Below, one piece after another: positions 41,660 through 50,407 of a stretch of DNA of 64,000 nt (positions are counted from its first letter, which is position 1; each line of letters opens with the position of its first letter). The position numbers and the translations under genes were made by a program. The notes under the pieces were generated by a model. That model had not been told where the DNA came from, did not search any database, and saw only the letters and a program-made list of their open reading frames with translations. The stretch covers positions 29,309 to 93,308 of the forward strand of contig NZ_JACVAC010000017.1 in assembly GCF_014851685.1 (NCBI RefSeq). The letters are read 5' to 3'. Source of the stretch: Pseudomonas sp. PDM05 (GTDB lineage: Bacteria; Pseudomonadota; Gammaproteobacteria; Pseudomonadales; Pseudomonadaceae).

Positions 41660-42976
41660 TTACATCAGCGGGATGCTGTAGCTGACGATCAGGCGCGTCT
41701 CGTCCTTGTCCGCCGTGTCGTTGCCGCGCAGCACCGCGCCGCGCCAGGTAAACCCCAGCCCCTTGAGGGTGCCGGTGGGGATCACGTAGTCAACGCGCAG
41801 GTCGCGCTCCCACTCACTGTTGTCGCGACTTTTGGTACGGATATGGCTGCCGTGGATATACGTCACGCTGGAGCGCAGGCCCGGCAAGCCAAGGCTGGCG
41901 AAGTCATAGGCATAGCTGCCGACCGTGGCTTGTTCCCCGGCATTCACAAATTTCAGCGACTGCGAATTGGTGATCAGGTAGAGCGAGCGGCCCTGCCCCT
42001 GGTTGATGTGGGGGAAGTCACTTTCGCCGGTGGTCTTCTGGTAGCCGAGGCTGAGCGAGTGCCCGCTCAAGGCATAGGTAAACAGCGCGCTCCACAGGCG
42101 GTTGTCGACCTTGCCGGTGTTGACGCCGGGCCCGTAGTAACCGGCGCTGACATAGCCCTCGTCACGCCCGGCCGCGCTGGCGTTCTTGCCGTCGGCGGTG
42201 CTGTAGAAGTAACGCAGGTCACTTTTGAATTGCCCCACCGGCAACTGCCAGTTGTGCACCAGGCCGAGGAAGTGCTGCTGGTAGAAGTTCTCCAGGTTGG
42301 CGTAGTAGTACTGCAATTGCAGTTGCTTGCTGACGGTGTAATCCACGCCGCCGTAGTAGAACTGGTTGCTGCTCTTGCCCTTGATCGGGTCGTTGGCGCC
42401 GGCAATCGACAGGCCCTGGCCGTTGCTGGAGTTACGGTCGACCACTTGCTCAAGCTTGCCGGCGATCAGGCTGACGTCCTTGAAGTCCTTGGAGTCCAAT
42501 TGGTAACCCCGGAAGGTCTGGGGCAGCAGGCGGCCGTCTTCGGTGGTCAGTACCGGCAACTTGGGTTGCAGGTTGCCGACTTTCAGTTGGGTCTGGGCGA
42601 TGCGCAACTTGCCGGTGACGCCGGTCTTGCTGAAGTCATGGGCGGCCTTGCCATCGTCCAGCGGGAAGACGCTGCCGGGGGTGTTGTCCTCACCGGCCTT
42701 GCCCGCGCGGCCGGAGGCATCCAGGCGCAGGCCGAGCATCTGCTGCAGATCCAGGCCGAAGCCGACGGTGCCCTCGGTGAAGCCGGACCTGTAGTTGAAC
42801 ATGAACGCCTGGCCCCACTCCTTGTCCGAGGCGCCCCGGGCGTTGCGGGTGTCCTGGTTGTAGTAGAAGTTGCGCAGATCGAGGCTGGCTTTGCTGTCGT
42901 CGATAAAACCCGACGCAGCAACTTGCTGCGCGGCGCCCAGGGAAACGGCGAGGGCCAGGCAAGTCTTGTGATTCAT
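41660..42976 (-). CDS. OprD family outer-membrane porin
   Basis: 438-aa precursor with a signal peptide (about 1-21), the OprD start GFIDDSKASLDLRNFYYN and alternating strands ending in RLIVSYSIPLM. OprD-family porins take up amino acids or small carboxylates; the substrate cannot be read from the sequence. The ATG at 42976 has GGAG 5 nt upstream. The next gene on the strand starts 4 bp after the Dnr box, so read-through into the CopD-like gene is possible. Confidence 0.9.
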   Translation of the reverse strand: MNHKTCLALAVSLGAAQQVAASGFIDDSKASLDLRNFYYNQDTRNARGASDKEWGQAFMFNYRSGFTEGTVGFGLDLQQMLGLRLDASGRAGKAGEDNTPGSVFPLDDGKAAHDFSKTGVTGKLRIAQTQLKVGNLQPKLPVLTTEDGRLLPQTFRGYQLDSKDFKDVSLIAGKLEQVVDRNSSNGQGLSIAGANDPIKGKSSNQFYYGGVDYTVSKQLQLQYYYANLENFYQQHFLGLVHNWQLPVGQFKSDLRYFYSTADGKNASAAGRDEGYVSAGYYGPGVNTGKVDNRLWSALFTYALSGHSLSLGYQKTTGESDFPHINQGQGRSLYLITNSQSLKFVNAGEQATVGSYAYDFASLGLPGLRSSVTYIHGSHIRTKSRDNSEWERDLRVDYVIPTGTLKGLGFTWRGAVLRGNDTADKDETRLIVSYSIPLM

Positions 42977-43138
42977 GAAGGCTCCGTAAAGTAAATGAGG
43001 CGATCCCGTCGCAGCCCAGCCCTGTTCTGTGTGCCGCGGGTGGTGCTGCATATAACGGGAGCGCGCACGGTATAGGCTCAGCCGCGTGGGAAAAAGCCAT
43101 GAAAACCGTCATTCACTTTTACCAGTTGCGTAACAATC

Positions 43139-43684
43139 TCAAGGCACTGGCAGCCAGCGACTGAACTCGCCGCGGGCGTTCAAGGGGCACCAGGCGAAGT
43201 CCCATTCGGTGCCGGGCAACGCCTGGTGTTCGGCGCTGGCTGAGGGCGCATCCTTCCAATCGAACACCGTCGCGCCTTGCCAGGTCACGACCACACCCTG
43301 GGCCCCGCTGGTATCGGTATTGATCCAGCAGGCCGCCGCTGCGGCCATGAACGCCTCGATGGGTTCATCGTCGATTTGCGTGCGGTACGGCGAGGCCAGC
43401 AACCAGCGGCACACGTTCAGGTGGTAGGTCCAGTCCAGCGGGGGCCGGTGGCGGTAGGCCCAGGTCATGAAGCTGCGAAACAGGTTCAGGCCCTCGGGCG
43501 GGTCCAGTTTGAGCAGCGCCGGGCAGATGTCGAACAAGGTGTGCCAATGGGGCAGCAGGCGTGCATCGAGGTGCACGAAGCAACGGGAATTGCTCGGGTA
43601 GTCGGGCAGCGCCGGCTCCATGCGCAGGCGCCGGGACGCCTTGCTGACCAGGCGGCTGGCGCCGGCAGGCAATAGGTGATTCAT
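43139..43684 (-). CDS. Hypothetical protein
   Basis: About 181-aa soluble protein without signal or membrane helix. It is rich in Trp (FMTWAYRHRPPLDWTYHLNVCRW split here as WAYRHRPPLDW and NVCRWLLASPY). I do not recognise the family. An ATG at 43684 is preceded by GAGTG; a GTG at 43693 in frame is an alternative. It ends 162 bp before the porin start on the same strand. Weak DUF-like features only. Confidence 0.65.
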   Translation of the reverse strand: MNHLLPAGASRLVSKASRRLRMEPALPDYPSNSRCFVHLDARLLPHWHTLFDICPALLKLDPPEGLNLFRSFMTWAYRHRPPLDWTYHLNVCRWLLASPYRTQIDDEPIEAFMAAAAACWINTDTSGAQGVVVTWQGATVFDWKDAPSASAEHQALPGTEWDFAWCPLNARGEFSRWLPVP

Positions 43685-43746
43685 GAAACGCACTCACAGT
43701 CGTGACGATAGAACGCTGCCTGATCACAGGCAGCCCAGGGCACACG

Positions 43747-44127
43747 TCAGAATGCGGGGGATGCGCGGGGGTTGGCCGAGGGCCAGGAGTCGCGTGGCGG
43801 CGCCTTGTTGCGCCGCTCATGGGCCGGGCGCGGGGTTTGCCCAAGGCCGAGCAGCCAGGCCAGACCGATCAGGAATACCAGCGCGACGGTCAACGCGTTG
43901 CAGACCGGGCAGGCAAAGTAGTTCGAGATGTTGCTGGAAGCCGTGCTTCCCAACCCTTTGTCGGAAATCGGCTGGCTGCCTTCGACCGAACAGAACTGCC
44001 CGCCGATGCCGTTGAGCTCCAGGCCCATCATCTGCCCATGGCCCAAACCGCACACGAACAGGTTCATCAGCACGCAGAAGTACAGGGTCCAGGCGATCAG
44101 CGAACGGTCGGAGGGGCGCAATTTCAT
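43747..44127 (-). CDS. DUF2946 family protein
   Basis: 126-aa protein with two predicted helices. It has a region CSVEGSQP and ACPVCNALT resembling the DUF2946 pattern often found near copper genes. I start at the ATG at 44127 (MKLRPSDRSL); the frame opens earlier but with basic low-complexity residues. It lies divergent from the SCO-PCuAC pair, which suggests a link to copper handling. Confidence 0.65.
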   Translation of the reverse strand: MKLRPSDRSLIAWTLYFCVLMNLFVCGLGHGQMMGLELNGIGGQFCSVEGSQPISDKGLGSTASSNISNYFACPVCNALTVALVFLIGLAWLLGLGQTPRPAHERRNKAPPRDSWPSANPRASPAF

Positions 44128-44307
44128 GGCGGCGACTCTACCACCACAGGCGCACCGAGATGAAGCACGGTGCGCCCCTGTGGCAGAACGTCGCACATTA
44201 CGCGGGCTGGCCGGGGTTGGTAGACTTGGCGCCCTCCTCCTTACTCCTTTTCAAAGCCTGATGTGTAGATCCAGAGCAATGCAGGCGATTCACAGGATGC
44301 GCAGTTG

Positions 44308-44916
44308 ATGAGTACGTTATTCACCCGCCGCAAAGTGCTGACCGGCATGGGCCTGTTGGGCCTGGGCAGCCTGCTGGGCGGCTGTGACTACAGCCCCAAG
44401 CTGAACTTCAAGTACGGCAAGGACCTCAGTGACAAGATCATGGGCCGTACCTTCAAGCTCAAGAACACCGACGGCGAGACCGTCACCCTGAGTTCGTTCC
44501 GTGGCCTGATGCCGGTGGTGTTCTTCGGCTTCACCCAGTGCCCGGCCGTGTGCCCGACCACCCTGGCCCGCGCCGCCCAGGCCAAGAAGCTGATGGGCCG
44601 CGACGGTGAGATCATGCAAGTGGTGTTCATCACCCTCGACCCCGAACGCGACACCCCAGAGATCCTCGACAAGTACGTCAAGGCCTTCGACCCCAGCTTC
44701 GAAGCGCTCTACGGCACCCCGGAAGAAATCGCCGTGGCCGCCAAGGAATTCGGGATCTTTTATGAAAAGATCCCCGCCGGCGACACCTACACCCTGTCCC
44801 ACACCGCCACCAGTTTTGTCTTCGACACCCGTGGCAACCTGCGCCTGGGCCTGCAGGCATCCCTTACCGCTAAAGAGTGCGCAGAAGACCTGCTCACCGT
44901 CATGGAGGTCTGCTAA
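44308..44916 (+). CDS. SCO1/SenC family copper-binding protein
   Basis: 202-aa lipoprotein with lipobox LLGGC (C26) and a thioredoxin-like fold. It has the SCO copper ligands CPAVC (C78, C82) and a distal His in TLSHTATSF. SCO proteins load CuA sites of cytochrome oxidases. The gene overlaps the PCuAC gene by one base (TAATG), so the two are translationally linked. No Anr box was seen ahead of it. Confidence 0.9.
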   Translation: MSTLFTRRKVLTGMGLLGLGSLLGGCDYSPKLNFKYGKDLSDKIMGRTFKLKNTDGETVTLSSFRGLMPVVFFGFTQCPAVCPTTLARAAQAKKLMGRDGEIMQVVFITLDPERDTPEILDKYVKAFDPSFEALYGTPEEIAVAAKEFGIFYEKIPAGDTYTLSHTATSFVFDTRGNLRLGLQASLTAKECAEDLLTVMEVC

Positions 44917-45383
44917 TGACTGCCGTTCAACACCTCAAGCGCCTGACATTGGGCCTCACCCTGCTGACCCTCGCGGCACACGCCAGTGCCCAGGTGCAAG
45001 TCACCGACGCCTGGGTGCGTGCCACCGTGCCGGGCCAGCCGTCGAGCGGCGCGTTCATGACCGTCACCGCCGACAGCGACAGCAAGCTGCTCAGCGTTGC
45101 CTCGCCGGTGGCCAAAGACGTGCAGATCCATGAGATGAGCATGAAGGACGACGTGATGCACATGGGCCCGGTGGACTCGCTGGCGCTGCCCGCCGGCAAG
45201 GCTGTCACCCTCGACCCCAATGGCTACCACGTGATGCTGATGGGCCTCACCGGCCAGATCAAGGAAGGCGACCACGTGCCGCTGACCCTGACCGTGGAGA
45301 ACGCCAAGGGCGAAAAGCAGACCCTGGAGGTGCACGCCCCGGCGCGTGGCCTGGATGGGATGGACCACAGCAAGATGCACTAA
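44916..45383 (+). CDS. PCuAC periplasmic copper chaperone
   Basis: 155-aa exported protein with a signal peptide (about 1-25) and the PCuAC metal motif: H and M in QIHEMSMKDDVMHMG and a later YHVMLMGL. PCuAC delivers Cu(I) to SCO and CuA centres. GGAGG lies 7 nt before the ATG. The C-terminal tail (MDHSKMH) is methionine/histidine rich. Confidence 0.92.
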   Translation: MTAVQHLKRLTLGLTLLTLAAHASAQVQVTDAWVRATVPGQPSSGAFMTVTADSDSKLLSVASPVAKDVQIHEMSMKDDVMHMGPVDSLALPAGKAVTLDPNGYHVMLMGLTGQIKEGDHVPLTLTVENAKGEKQTLEVHAPARGLDGMDHSKMH

Positions 45384-45386
45384 GCG

Positions 45387-45716
45387 CTAGTCCACGATAA
45401 ACAGCTTCGCGCCGCTGGCGGTGAAAGAGCGGTGCGCCTCCATGTCGTTGCCAACCTGGTAACTCATCCCGGCCGTCAGTGTGAATTGACGGCCGTCTTC
45501 CAACTCCGTGTGCAACTCGCCTTCCAGGCACAACAGTACATGGCCACGCCTGCACCAATGATCCGCCAGATAGCCGGGGGTGTAGTCCACCCTGCGCACG
45601 CGGGTCGTGCCGAAGTGGCAGGTGCGCCATACGGCGCTGCCGGATTCGCCTGGGTAGGTGACGGGGTCGAGGGTTGACCAGTCGGTGGTGCCAAAGGGTA
45701 CGGCGGTGAGGTTCAT
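45387..45716 (-). CDS. DHCW-type cupin fold protein
   Basis: 109-aa single-domain cupin with RVDYTPGYLADHWCRRGH and GELHTELEDGRQF. It resembles the family named for a DHCW motif (here DHWC). It ends 3 bp from the PCuAC stop and is convergent. The substrate is unknown. Confidence 0.8.
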   Translation of the reverse strand: MNLTAVPFGTTDWSTLDPVTYPGESGSAVWRTCHFGTTRVRRVDYTPGYLADHWCRRGHVLLCLEGELHTELEDGRQFTLTAGMSYQVGNDMEAHRSFTASGAKLFIVD

Positions 45717-45807
45717 GGGGAGGCTCGGTCGTCAGTTAACGTGGCGCAAGGCTAACGAGTGCAAGGCTCGGTCGATAGACACAGATCCTGGGCTTTAGGG
45801 GCATACA

Positions 45808-45855
45808 GAACCGCCTTCGCAGCCTCGCTAAAGCTCGACAGCTTGCTCCCCCAGC
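45808..45855. repeat. Partial REP-array fragment
   Basis: Carries CCGCCTTCGCAGCCTCGC and AGCTCGACAGC, the reverse complement of the start of the 163-bp unit. A single degenerate copy between the cupin and GNAT genes. Confidence 0.7.
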
Positions 45856-45862
45856 CGTTCGC

Positions 45863-46333
45863 TCAACACACCAGTCGCTTGGTCATCGGTATACACGCCA
45901 ACACCAACCCCGACGGCGAATGGTAAACCGCCTGCTCATCCCCCACGTATCCGCGCGCCCGATAGAAACCCGCGGCATTCAACGTCGCATCCAGCACCAG
46001 CGTGTCAATCGCCAGTTGCCGAGCCAGGTTTTCCAGGTGATCGAGCATGGCCTTGGCATACCCACGCCCGGTGAATTCAGGCAGGACAAATAGCGCTCCC
46101 ACTTCGTTGTTTTCCAGGTCAAGCATCCCGGTGACGACCGGTTCGCCCTGCACCCATCCCAGGTAAAACGCTTTGTCCATCAGCGCGTTGTAGCCGTCTG
46201 CGGCGCTGCCACGGGTCCAGGACATCATCTGCTCGCGCGTATACGCACCGATGCACTGGCTACGAATGGCCAACAGGCGAATGTCGAACGCCGCTTGGGC
46301 GTCTTCCGGGGTTGCGGGTTTTATTTGCAGCAT
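45863..46333 (-). CDS. GNAT family N-acetyltransferase
   Basis: 156-aa acetyltransferase with the CoA-binding motif A (GALFVLPEFTGRGYAKAML) and C-terminal NAAGFYRARGY. The ATG at 46333 has GGAGG 5 nt upstream, so the four earlier residues are excluded. The acceptor is unknown. It is transcribed away from the orphan gene at 46453. Confidence 0.88.
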   Translation of the reverse strand: MLQIKPATPEDAQAAFDIRLLAIRSQCIGAYTREQMMSWTRGSAADGYNALMDKAFYLGWVQGEPVVTGMLDLENNEVGALFVLPEFTGRGYAKAMLDHLENLARQLAIDTLVLDATLNAAGFYRARGYVGDEQAVYHSPSGLVLACIPMTKRLVC

Positions 46334-46382
46334 TTCAGCCTCCATGGCTTAACAGTTGGACACACCCGCGCCTCTTGCGGAT

Positions 46383-46408
46383 GGAACCCGGTGCTTGGCG
46401 TTCACCAC
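46383..46408 (+). promoter_or_regulatory. Candidate hrp-box (HrpL promoter)
   Basis: GGAACC (46383-46388), 16 bp, CCAC (46405-46408) matches the HrpL-dependent promoter GGAACC-N15/16-CCAC exactly; the extended NNA end is not matched. It lies 44 bp ahead of the ATG at 46453, a normal leader length for such promoters. Confidence 0.55.
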
Positions 46409-46452
46409 AACGAGAAGCATCCCATTAGGACGTCAAATCGAGGGCTTTTACT

Positions 46453-46833
46453 ATGCAAGGTGTTCAATCTTCTTATGCACCGCAGACGCTTCAGGGCGCG
46501 CCGGAAGCGTTAAATCGGCCCATCGGCGCCAACCTTCACAACACAGGTATCCAATTCACGGTGAAACTTGAGGACTACCGTCAAACGATGGACATTTTCA
46601 AGGATCTCGCCAGGTCAAAAAACATCGGGGTCAAGCAAGAATCTGACGTGTACGACTACAACGACTTCGGCGATGGCAATGCACTGCACAACACGATCAA
46701 GTTCAGCTTTAAACCCAACAACAATGATGGCACCTTCAGCCCAGCGTTGCAGATGAGGATCAGCGATTTTCAGCGGGAATTCCAGGAACAACTGAGTAAG
46801 GCCGGCGTCAGGAACTACGCGCCAGTGGAGTAA
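46453..46833 (+). CDS. Orphan hypothetical protein, possible type III secreted
   Basis: 126-aa protein without homologue that I recognise. The first 30 residues are polar and rich in Gln, Ser, Pro and Ala (MQGVQSSYAPQTLQGAP), with no signal peptide or membrane helix, as in type III secretion signals. The rest is hydrophilic, with FKPNNNDGTFSPALQ and a basic-acidic helix near the end. GAGGG precedes the ATG by 8 nt. Its codons are less GC-rich than those around it. The hrp-box upstream is the main hint of function. No secretion genes are in the window. Confidence 0.65.
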   Translation: MQGVQSSYAPQTLQGAPEALNRPIGANLHNTGIQFTVKLEDYRQTMDIFKDLARSKNIGVKQESDVYDYNDFGDGNALHNTIKFSFKPNNNDGTFSPALQMRISDFQREFQEQLSKAGVRNYAPVE

Positions 46834-46917
46834 GCAACCCCTTCAAGGGCGCCGCAATGGAGCTGGGGGCGATAATTATCTAGAATGTCGCCTTCCGCTT
46901 TGTCCCCAGGAACCGCC

Positions 46918-47409
46918 ATGCCCGCCCTCACCCTGCGCAATGCCCTGCCCGCCGACGCCGCCCGCTGCTTTGAAATCGAAATCGGCGCCTACGAAGGCGA
47001 TGAAGCCGCGACCCTGGAAAAAATCGCCACGCGCATTGCGCTGTACCCACAAGGTTTTCTGATTTTGGAGGCCGCTGGCGAAGTAGTGGGTTTCATCAAC
47101 TGCGGCTGCGCCGATGAAGTGGTGATGTCTGACGAGGCGTTCAAGGAACTGGTGGGGCATTCGGCCGAGGCGCCAAATGTGGTGATCATGTCGGTGGTGG
47201 TTGACCCGGCACACCAGGGCAAAGGGTACTCCACGACGTTGATGAACGCGTTTGTGCAACGCATGCGCGACATGGGCAAAAAGACCATTCACTTGATGTG
47301 CAAGGACCGCCATGTAGCGTTGTACACGCGCATGGGCTATCGCTATGTGCAGCCGTCCGCGTCGGACCATGGCGGGATGGCGTGGCATGAGATGGTCATG
47401 GAGCTCTAA
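46918..47409 (+). CDS. GNAT family N-acetyltransferase
   Basis: 163-aa acetyltransferase resembling arylalkylamine/serotonin N-acetyltransferases (FEIEIGAYEGDEAATLEKIA, VVDPAHQGKGYSTTLMNAF). CoA motif HQGKGYST and C-terminal YTRMGYRYV are present. The ATG at 46918 follows AGGA. The acceptor amine cannot be read from the sequence. Confidence 0.87.
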   Translation: MPALTLRNALPADAARCFEIEIGAYEGDEAATLEKIATRIALYPQGFLILEAAGEVVGFINCGCADEVVMSDEAFKELVGHSAEAPNVVIMSVVVDPAHQGKGYSTTLMNAFVQRMRDMGKKTIHLMCKDRHVALYTRMGYRYVQPSASDHGGMAWHEMVMEL

Positions 47410-47472
47410 TTCAGCGCCAATCCCGGACACAGCAGCCGGTAACGCGATTCGATCCACGGAAGGAACCACCTC

Positions 47473-48651
47473 GTGCCCAACGCAACACCCTTGACCTTTC
47501 AACACGCGTTAAAAAAGAACCTCAAGCGGATACTGAATTTCTGGGCGCCCCTGAGCGTTATCTTCGCGGGACTGGGTACGCTGCTGGGGTTTTACACCCT
47601 GTCGACCTACGCATCGGCAATCGGCCGCCCGGACCTGCTGGCCGCAGCGCTGGAGGCCAAGTCAGCGCTGATCCCCTGGCTCGCCAGCGTAATGGGTATG
47701 CTGGGCGCGTACTTGCTGACACTGTTGGCGAGCACTGTCCTGTTCGGACTCACGGTGTCGTTTTTCAATGACTCCCCGTCCCTGCAGCACAAGTTGGTGG
47801 GTATTCTCTGCGTACCTGTGCTGTCAGGCATCGTTGCCATGCTCTGGTATAGCTTCGAAGGACCTGAACGGAACGCCCTATGGGAAGTGCTCTACGTTGC
47901 GCTTTGGCTTGTGCTCAGCCTGATTGCAATGCTGGCAACCACCACCTTCCGATTTGCCGTCGATGTCTGTGCAACCATGGCGAGCCCCGGCCACCCCAGG
48001 AGCTGGCGGCTGCGCGGCTTCTTTGTACTGATGGTGTCATTGCTGCTGTTCAGCACCGTGCTCTCTGCCGTATTTCCCGCCAGCCTGATTCTGAAAGCCT
48101 ATACCGGGGAAGACACCCCCGAAGCGGTGAACCGCTTGATGTATATCTCGATGTTCGCCGCATGCGTCACGTTGATGCCTGTGGTGGTGTTCTACGTCAG
48201 CAAGGCCGACCTATTCAAGCGCCTGGCCCTGAGTCTGTTGGCCGTCGCTGTGGCGGGGGGGATGATTATTGCAATTTCGCCGGGAAGCCCGGCAGCGATC
48301 GTTTACGCTGCAGCCGGGGTGATGAACGTGCGTGCCCCCGTAGAAGCGCGCTTCTGGCTGACGAAAACCTACGCCAGGGAAGATTTCGAGAGCGCCGTCT
48401 GGGGCGACGTGCAGATATTGCGTGGCAAGCCTGTAGTGTCCGCGTTCCCGTTGTTTTCCTTCGGCGATGTGTTGTTGCTGTGCCCGACCAGCCGGGTCAA
48501 AACGACACTCAAGGATTGGCCGCAACAATCGGCCTACTGTGTGCTGACCCAAAGCAGCAACGCCATCCGGATGCCAAAGAACTCGGACACCATAAGCCCT
48601 CCCAAGCCGACCATAGACAACAAAACCAAAAAACCAGGCCCCTCGACATGA
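47473..48651 (+). CDS. Hypothetical multi-pass membrane protein
   Basis: 392-aa protein with about seven or eight predicted helices in the first 290 residues and a soluble C-terminal part. I do not recognise the family. The GTG start follows AAGGAA. The end overlaps the downstream GNAT gene by 4 bp (ATGA), suggesting coupled translation. The C-terminal 30 residues are polar and lysine/proline rich. Confidence 0.7.
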   Translation: MPNATPLTFQHALKKNLKRILNFWAPLSVIFAGLGTLLGFYTLSTYASAIGRPDLLAAALEAKSALIPWLASVMGMLGAYLLTLLASTVLFGLTVSFFNDSPSLQHKLVGILCVPVLSGIVAMLWYSFEGPERNALWEVLYVALWLVLSLIAMLATTTFRFAVDVCATMASPGHPRSWRLRGFFVLMVSLLLFSTVLSAVFPASLILKAYTGEDTPEAVNRLMYISMFAACVTLMPVVVFYVSKADLFKRLALSLLAVAVAGGMIIAISPGSPAAIVYAAAGVMNVRAPVEARFWLTKTYAREDFESAVWGDVQILRGKPVVSAFPLFSFGDVLLLCPTSRVKTTLKDWPQQSAYCVLTQSSNAIRMPKNSDTISPPKPTIDNKTKKPGPST

Positions 48652-49073
48652 CCCAACCCCTGATCGAAATTGGCGACCAGATTGATCTCCAGGCACAACA
48701 GATCATCGGAGATGGCCTTGCCGCCTTCAACAAACACGCCACTGGCTATCACGACCGACGGCCGCTGACGGTGCTGATCAAAGACCCACACACCGGGCAA
48801 ACCCTCGGTGGCATCACTGGTCGCAGCGCGTTTGGCATGGCTTTTCTCGACCTGTTCCACCTGCCCGAGACCCTGCGCGGTTCGGGCCTGGGCAGCCGAT
48901 TGTTGCAGGCCTTTGAAGATGAAGCGCGGCGCCGCGGTTGTCGCAGTGCCGTGCTGTACACCATCAGCTTCCAGGCGCCGGGGTTTTATGAGAAGCGCGG
49001 CTGGATGCGCTTTGGTGAAATCCCGTGCGAGCCCCAGGGCAGCAGCCGGGTGTTTCTGAGCAAGGCGTTGTAG
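48648..49073 (+). CDS. GNAT family N-acetyltransferase
   Basis: 141-aa acetyltransferase with the CoA-binding stretch LRGSGLGSRLLQAFEDEA and the usual FYEKRGW near the C-terminus. Overlap with the membrane gene upstream (ATGA) makes a two-gene unit. The acceptor is unknown. Confidence 0.87.
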   Translation: MTQPLIEIGDQIDLQAQQIIGDGLAAFNKHATGYHDRRPLTVLIKDPHTGQTLGGITGRSAFGMAFLDLFHLPETLRGSGLGSRLLQAFEDEARRRGCRSAVLYTISFQAPGFYEKRGWMRFGEIPCEPQGSSRVFLSKAL

Positions 49074-49082
49074 CTGGGCGCT

Positions 49083-50282
49083 TCACCAACTCCCCGAAGC
49101 GCCCCCACCACCGCTCGAACCACCGCCACCCGACGAACTGCTGCTGGAGCTGGAGCTCGAACGACTGGAGCCCGAGCTTGAGCCACCGCTGGAGCCCGAG
49201 CCGCCGCCGGTCTTGCCAAAGATAAACAGCGCGGCAAACGAAGCAATCGGGAAAGCAAACAGCCAGTCGTTGCGCCCCAACTCCATCAGCAACCCCGCGG
49301 CCACGTACACCGCCACGGCCGCCAGCAACCGTGCGACGAAGCCTGCCCGGCTGCGCTTCCAGGCGTCTTTCATGATGACGAACAGGATCAGGTACAAGCC
49401 CAGCACCAGCAGACCCAGCAGGGGGAATGCCAGCCAGTGCAGGAAGTTCACATCGGTGTATTGATTCGCCGCGAGCAGGATCGTGATGTAGCCCAACAGG
49501 CCCAGCACGCAATAAAACACCGTGCGTGCCTGCCACAACGCGCCGAACGTGGCGCCGCCAATCAGCAAGGTCAGCGGCAGTATCAGCAGGTACACCGCCC
49601 ACTCCCGGCCGCCAGCCAGCACCGCAAGCAGCAGCGTGATCGTCACTGCGGCCCCCAATGCCTTGCGCCAGCGCAGCTTGCCGGCTGCCAGCAGTACACC
49701 GCCACCGCCACCGAGCACAAATGCCAGCAACACCGCGATCGCTCCTGGCCCTACCGCGAGCCCCGCCACCGCCGGCAAGTCACCGCCATCCACCAACAGC
49801 ACCAGATCGTCTACGCCTTGGGCGACACCTCCCGCGAAATCGCCCTGGCGAAACGCCGGGGTGATGTGTTCTTCGATGATGCGATGGCTCAGCAAGTCGG
49901 TGACGACGCCTTCAAGGCCGTAGCCCACTTCGATGCGCACCTTGCGATCATCCTTGGCCACCAGCAGCAGGATGCCGTCATTGATGTCCTTGCGCCCCAG
50001 CTTCCAGGCGCGGAACAGTTGGTTGGCGTAGTCCTCGATGCTCGCATCGCCGGTGGTGGGCACCAGCAACACCGCCACCTGCGCGCCTTTGCGTTGCTCC
50101 AGGGCAGCGAGCTGCGCCTTCAGACGGGCGGTGGTGCCAGCATCCAGGGTGTTGGTGAGGTCGATGACCCGCTGATCGAGGGCAATCCCAATCGGCGAAG
50201 TGTCAGCCTGGGCGGTGACAAACACACTGGCCAGCACCAGCACCCACAGACCCAAGACCGCTTGCCGCACGCACCGCATCAT
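49083..50282 (-). CDS. TPM domain protein (YgcG-like)
   Basis: 399-aa exported protein with a signal peptide (about 1-27), a TPM domain (about 30-175, with LAALEQRKGAQVAVLLV and RIEVGYGLEGVVTD), then about six membrane segments. The tail is Ser/Gly-rich and ends GGGGASGSW. TPM proteins have been linked to photosystem II repair in plants and acid phosphatase activity; the bacterial role is unclear. It ends 9 bp from the convergent GNAT gene. Confidence 0.88.
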   Translation of the reverse strand: MMRCVRQAVLGLWVLVLASVFVTAQADTSPIGIALDQRVIDLTNTLDAGTTARLKAQLAALEQRKGAQVAVLLVPTTGDASIEDYANQLFRAWKLGRKDINDGILLLVAKDDRKVRIEVGYGLEGVVTDLLSHRIIEEHITPAFRQGDFAGGVAQGVDDLVLLVDGGDLPAVAGLAVGPGAIAVLLAFVLGGGGGVLLAAGKLRWRKALGAAVTITLLLAVLAGGREWAVYLLILPLTLLIGGATFGALWQARTVFYCVLGLLGYITILLAANQYTDVNFLHWLAFPLLGLLVLGLYLILFVIMKDAWKRSRAGFVARLLAAVAVYVAAGLLMELGRNDWLFAFPIASFAALFIFGKTGGGSGSSGGSSSGSSRSSSSSSSSSSGGGGSSGGGGASGSW

Positions 50283-50407
50283 GTTTGTTACCTGAAGTTT
50301 CTTCCTGAAGGCCGCGACTTTACCTTATCGCGGCTATAACACGTGACCCCACTCGATTGACTATCTAAACTCCGCCCACACAGCAAAACGCCATAACCGA
50401 GAAGCCC

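Noticed and set aside
43099..43164. 21-codon rightward frame MKTVIHFYQLRNN...
   Set aside because: It overlaps the end of the leftward gene at 43139 and has no clear Shine-Dalgarno or relatives that I know; kept as a curiosity only.
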